A stretch of DNA of 64,000 nucleotides from Biomphalaria glabrata (lineage: Eukaryota; Mollusca; Gastropoda; Planorbidae), in contig NC_074715.1 in NCBI RefSeq assembly GCF_947242115.1, forward strand, positions 48,398,586 to 48,462,585, in the 5' to 3' direction. Shown here in pieces: positions 53,001 through 59,000 of the stretch. The notes under the pieces were generated by a model, which was given only the letters and a program-made list of their open reading frames with translations, searched no databases and was not told the origin of the DNA. Each line of letters opens with the position of its first letter. The first letter of the stretch is position 1. The translations under genes were made by a program, and so were the position numbers.

Positions 53001-56000
53001 AAAGTATCTTACAACTGTGCTCAAAGTATCTCACAACTGTGCCTCAAAGTATCTCACAACTGTGCCTCAAAGTATCTCACAACTGTGCCTCAAATTATCT
53101 CACAACTGTGCCTCAAAGTATCACACAACTGTGCCTCAAAGTATCTTACAACTGTGCCTCAAAGTATCTTACAACTGTGCCTCAAAGTATCTTACAACTG
53201 TGCCTCAAAGTATCTTACAACTGTGCCTCAAAGTATCTCACAACTGTGCCTCAAAGTATCTCACAACTGTGCCTCAAAGTATCTCACAACTGTGCCTCAA
53301 AGTATCTCACAACTGTGCCTCAAAGTATCACACAACTGTGCCTCAAAGTATCTTACAACTGTGCCTCAAAGTATCTTACAACTGTGCCTCAAAGTATCTT
53401 ACAACTGTGCCTCAAAGTATCTCACAACTGTGCCTCAAAGTATCTCACAACCGTGCCTCAAAGTATCTCACAACTGTGCCAAAGAAGTGCTGATGAAAAT
53501 AGAAGGTTTTCTAGTTATCTATTGTTCGTTTTAATTTCTGAAGCGACGACCTGATTCTTTACACAAAGTATAAATGGGAATTAATTGTCAAGTACAATTT
53601 ATTCGATGCCCAACAAAATAAATAATTACTACTAGTTAGTTTTTACTGACCCTTATTTTTCAGTTAGAAGAAATATTTGTGTTAAATTTCACCTTGATCC
53701 GAGATGGGTGTGCGAGAAATAACGTGTACACATTTTATACCAGACAGATAGAAAGATTGAGTTAATTTAAGCCTTGTATATATCTAGCTTTTTGTTCACT
53801 TTTTTGTTCACTTTTTTGTTCACTTTTTTTGTTCACTTTTTTGTTCACTTTTTTTGTTCACTTTTTTGTTCACTTTTTTGTTCACTTTTTTGTTCACTTT
53901 TTTGTTCACTTTTTTTGTTCACTTTTTTTGCTGTGCAGAATCATATTTTCTAAGCTCTTTGGTTTGAAGCTTTAATTTAGTTGACAACAGAGTTCAATTC
54001 AGCGTCCTTGACATTGTTTCATCTATCGTGAAAATCAGCAATCAATATTACATGATTAAGTTGATGAAAAGTAACTTACTAGTGTAATGTGTGCAGGGGT
54101 TGATCTTTGATGTAGTTATAGGGTCGCCTTCACTTTCGCTGTGTTTCTGCCCTAACAGGCAGCCGCTGCCGCCACAGTAGTCGAAGCTATTACAGGTAAA
54201 ACTGGCTGCAGAGACGCAAGCTGCAGCGCAGTCCTCTACAAAGTCAGCCTGGATGAAGTTAGCTGAAGGGTTAAGACCGACTGTCATCACAGGTGTAAAC
54301 AAGTCTAGATAGGGACATCATAGCATACATAAATAATTATCATCATATATAAAACAAAAGAAAACAGTCTTTTATTCAAGAGATAACCATAACTTACAAA
54401 TAGAAAAACAAACCTAATGAAATGCTCAGAAAGACAAAAAGATTGAAGCACATTTCTTATTCCATACTCCAGAACAAATTCGTACAAGTGCTCCTTCTTC
54501 CCTAATTCCAATAGAGAATGGAATGGGTTGCCTGAACCAGCCAGGAAAACCAACGACTAAGCAGAGTTTAAGTCATTGATTAATTAACATGCATGACTAG
54601 ATTGACACATGAAATGCGTAGGGCGTCATTATCTTCTTTTTTTTTTTTAAGAAACGTCTATAATATATAACAGTGATGCCCAACCTTTTTCTACCGGCGG
54701 GCCATTTTAATTTTCGACACTCGTGTCGCGGGCCACATCATATAGCGAATAAACCATTTTAAATAGTTTTATTACAAACTATAATTACAAACCCGTAGCA
54801 GTGCTAGGCGATTAAGTAAGATCGGTTTCATCCGTTGTATCAATGAAAAGTTTGTCTAATCAATGAAGTGCTTGTAAACATTGGGATTGTCTGAATGTCC
54901 TTAACACTTGATTGCGGAAATTCATACAAATTGGTAAAGAAATGTCTTGTCTGCATCGCTCTAAATTTCTCAAACAGGAATGTCTGGCTGTGTAAGTCAA
55001 TCAGCTCCATTTGCAGATCTGTCGGAGCAGTCCTCAGTGGCAACAGAAAACATTTCAAAATCTGCAGCACTGTCGTTTAGTTTTGAATGGAAATTTGTAC
55101 CAATATCGTCCGATCGTTTGCAATGCTTTACCTGTTTTTCTCCCCAGGACACATTCTTTCATCACTGCTAGAAAACATTTTTTTACGCTTCATTTCTCAT
55201 AAGTTAAAACAACTCTGTAGTTTGTCCTTACCGTGGGCACAAATCTTTCTCTTTTTTCTCGTCAGTCGCTCAACTCACTCAACTAGGCGTAAGTTAGCGA
55301 TTTTTTTCTTTGCGGCTCAAACCAACAATCTACATTCATAATCAAGTTTTTGTTCCTACTGCTCTACCATCTCATTAACGCACAAATATTAATTGGTACG
55401 TATTATTCTCTTTGATATCAAATGAACGTTAAAAAAATTGATACCAAATTGATGCCCTATGTTACACACAACATGTTTAGAGCACGACTAGCTCAAGACA
55501 GCAGCGGAATTATCCAAGAACCTAAAACAACTGTCAACACTTGTCACCGAACAAAATAAACGACGTGTACATTAAAATAAAAATAATATGAATATTAGAA
55601 TACATTAGATTAAAATAAAATCTATCCAAGAAAAAGTCCTAACGTATCAAAAATACATTTTTCAACCTTTTTAAAAATTTTCTTCACTTTATACCGATGT
55701 TTAGGCGGGCAGGATGGAGCCACGTCGCGGGCCGGATATGGCCCGCGGGCCGTAGTTTGGGCATCACTGATATATAAGATAAGTTAATCTACATTTAATT
55801 ATAGTCGAATTCTGTTTTCTGGAACTTCGGTTAATCGAAGCAGCCACTTATTCAAACTTAATCCCAGTGTTTCTCAAGCTTTTACCAAAAGTTCCTCACT
55901 ACACGAACACAATTTCGTTCGCCTCAACATCTCCTGAGCCAGTTGGGATCCTGGATGTGCGCTGCGATCTCCGACAGTGGGATCCTGGATGTGCGCTGCA

Positions 56001-59000
56001 ATCTCCGACAGTGGGATCCTGGATGTGCGCTGCAATCTCCGACAGTGGGATCCTCGATGTGCGCTGCAATCTCCGACAGTGGGATCCTGGATGTGCGCTG
56101 CAATCTCCGACAGTGGGATCCTGGATGTGCGCTGCAATCTCCGACAGTGGGATCCTGGATGTGCGCGGCAATCTCCGACAGTGGGATCCTGGATGTGCGC
56201 TGCAATCTCCGACAGTGGGGTCGTGGATGTGCGCTGCAATCTCCGACAGTGGGGTCGTAGATGTGCGCTGCAATCTCCGACAGTGGGATCCTGGATGTGC
56301 GCTGCAATCTCCGACAGTGGGATCCTGGATGTGCGCTGCAATCTCCGACAGTGGGATCCTGGATATCTCCGACAGTGGGATCCTGGATGTGCGCTGCAAT
56401 CTCCGACAGTGGGATCCTGGATGTGCGCTGCAATCTCCGACAGTGGGATCCTGGATGTGCGCTGCAATCTCCGACAGTGGGGTCGTGGATGTGCGCTGCA
56501 ATCTCCGACAGTGGGGTCGTGGATGTGCGCTGCAATCTCCGACAGTGGGATCCTGGATGTGGGCTGCAATCTCCGACAGTGGGATCCTGGATGTGCGCTG
56601 CAATCTCCGACAGTGGGGTCGTGGATGTGCGCTGCAATCTCCGACAGTGGGATCCTGGATGTGCGCTGCAATCTCCGACAGTGGGATCCTGGATGTGCGC
56701 TGCAATCTCCGACAGTGGGATCCTGGATGTGCGCTGCAATCTCCGACAGTGGGATCCTGGATGTGCGCTGCAATCTCCGACAGTGGGGTCGTGGATGTGC
56801 GCTGCAATCTCCGACAGTGGGATCCTGGATGTGCGCTGCAATCTCCGACAGTGGGGTCGTGGATGTGCGCTGCAATCCGACAGTGGGATCCTGGATGTGC
56901 GCTGCAATCTCCGACAGTGGGGTCGTGGATGTGCGCTGCAATCTCCGACAGTGGGGTCGTGGATGTGCGCTGCAATCTCCGACAGTGGGATCCTGGATGT
57001 GCGCGGCAATCTCCGACAGTGGGATCCTGGATGTGCGCTGCAATCTCCGACAGTGGGGTCGTGGATGTGCGCTGCAATCTCCGACAGTGGGATCCTGGAT
57101 GTGCGCTGCAATCTCCGACAGTGGGATCCTGGATGTGCGCTGCAATCTCCGACAGTGGGATCCTGGATGTGCGCTGCAATCTCCGACAGTGGGGTCGTGG
57201 ATGTGCGCTGCAATCTCCGACAGTGGGGTCGTGGATGTGCGCTGCAATCTCCGACAGTGGGATCCTGGATGTGCGCTGCAATCTCCGACAGTGGGGTCGT
57301 GGATGTGCGCTGCAATCTCCGACAGTGGGGTCGTAGATGTGCGCTGCAATCTCCGACAGTGGGATCCTGGATGTGCGCTGCAATCTCCGACAGTGGGATC
57401 CTGGATATCTCCGACAGTGGGATCCTGGATGTGCGCTGCAATCTCCGACAGTGGGATCCTGGATGTGCGCTGCAATCTCCGACAGTGGGATCCTGGATGT
57501 GCGCTGCAATCTCCGACAGTGGGGTCGTGGATGTGCGCTGCAATCTCCGACAGTGGGGTCGTGGATGTGCGCTGCAATCTCCGACAGTGGGATCTTGGAT
57601 GTGCGCTGCAATCTCCGACAGTGGGATCCTGGATGTGCGCTGCAATCTCCGACAGTGGGGTCGTGGATGTGCGCTGCAATCTCCGACAGTGGGATCCTGG
57701 ATGTGCGCTGCAATCTCCGACAGTGGGATCCTGGATGTGCGCTGCAATCTCCGACAGTGGGATCCTGGATGTGCGCTGCAATCTCCGACAGTGGGATCCT
57801 GGATGTGCGCTGCAATCTCCGACAGTGGGGTCGTGGATGTGCGCTGCAATCTCCGACAGTGGGATCCTGGATGTGCGCTGCAATCTCCGACAGTGGGGTC
57901 GTGGATGTGCGCTGCAATCTCCGACAGTGGGATCCTGGATGTGCGCTGCAATCTCCGACAGTGGGGTCGTGGATGTGCGCTGCAATCTCCGACAGTGGGG
58001 TCGTGGATGTGCGCTGCAATCTCCGACAGTGGGATCCTGGATGTGCGCTGCAATCTCCGACAGTGGGGTCGTGGATGTGCGCTGCAATCTCCGACAGTGG
58101 GGTCGTGGATGTGCGCTGCAATCTCCGACAGTGGGATCCTGGATGTGCGCTGCAATCTCCGACAGTGGGATCCTGGATGTGCGCTGCAATCTCCGACAGT
58201 GGGATCCTGGATGTGCGCTGCAATCTCCGACAGTGGGGTCGTGGATGTGCGCTGCAATCTCCGACAGTGGGGTCGTGGATGTGCGCTGCAATCTCCGACA
58301 GTGGGATCCTGGATGTGCGCTGCAATCTCCGACAGTGGGGTCGTGGATGTGCGCTGCAATCTCCGACAGTGGGATCCTAGATGTGCGCTGCAATCTCCGA
58401 CAGTGGGATCCTGGATGTGCGCTACAATCTCCGACAGTGGGATCCTGGATGTGCGCTGAAATCTCCGACAGTGGGATCCTGGATGTGCGCTGCAATCTCC
58501 GACAGTGGGATCCTGGATGTGCGCTGCAATCTCCGACAGTGGGATCCTGGATGTGCGATGTAATAGCATTAGGCAAGAAGGAGCACCCCTACGAGACAGT
58601 GCAATGGCATATGGAACAAATAATGTGGCTTTATCTTTGTGCTATCCCAGTCTTAGGTTGTAATTATCTTTTTGAAAGATTTATCAATTTTATTGGTAAA
58701 AGTACGACATTTTGATTTTTTAAAATATACAACACGTAATTACGTAAATGTATAATTACCAATGGGAGGAACATTTCCTAGCGCTGTGACAGACATGTAC
58801 ACATCATTAATATCGTCATATGTCAGTGATATTTGCTGAAACTGCACAGGAGATAACTGTGTCCACGAAGCCATGAGATTTGCAGCAGAGTTAATGAAAG
58901 TGTTATAGACTTGGTCCAAATATGGATGGTAAGGCTCTGCAGGGGAAAAACGGTAATTTTGTAATAATAATAAAACAACAAACACTGTAGGGATTAAAAG

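Noticed and set aside
51729-53554. Open frames up to 404 codons over the 23-bp array
   Set aside because: The unit has no stop in the plus frames, and frames overlap one another; a minisatellite by-product.
55874-58715. Open frames of 347-912 codons on both strands over the 34-bp array
   Set aside because: They follow only from a stop-free 34-bp unit; several frames on both strands are open alike, with no start context, splice support or non-repeat sequence.
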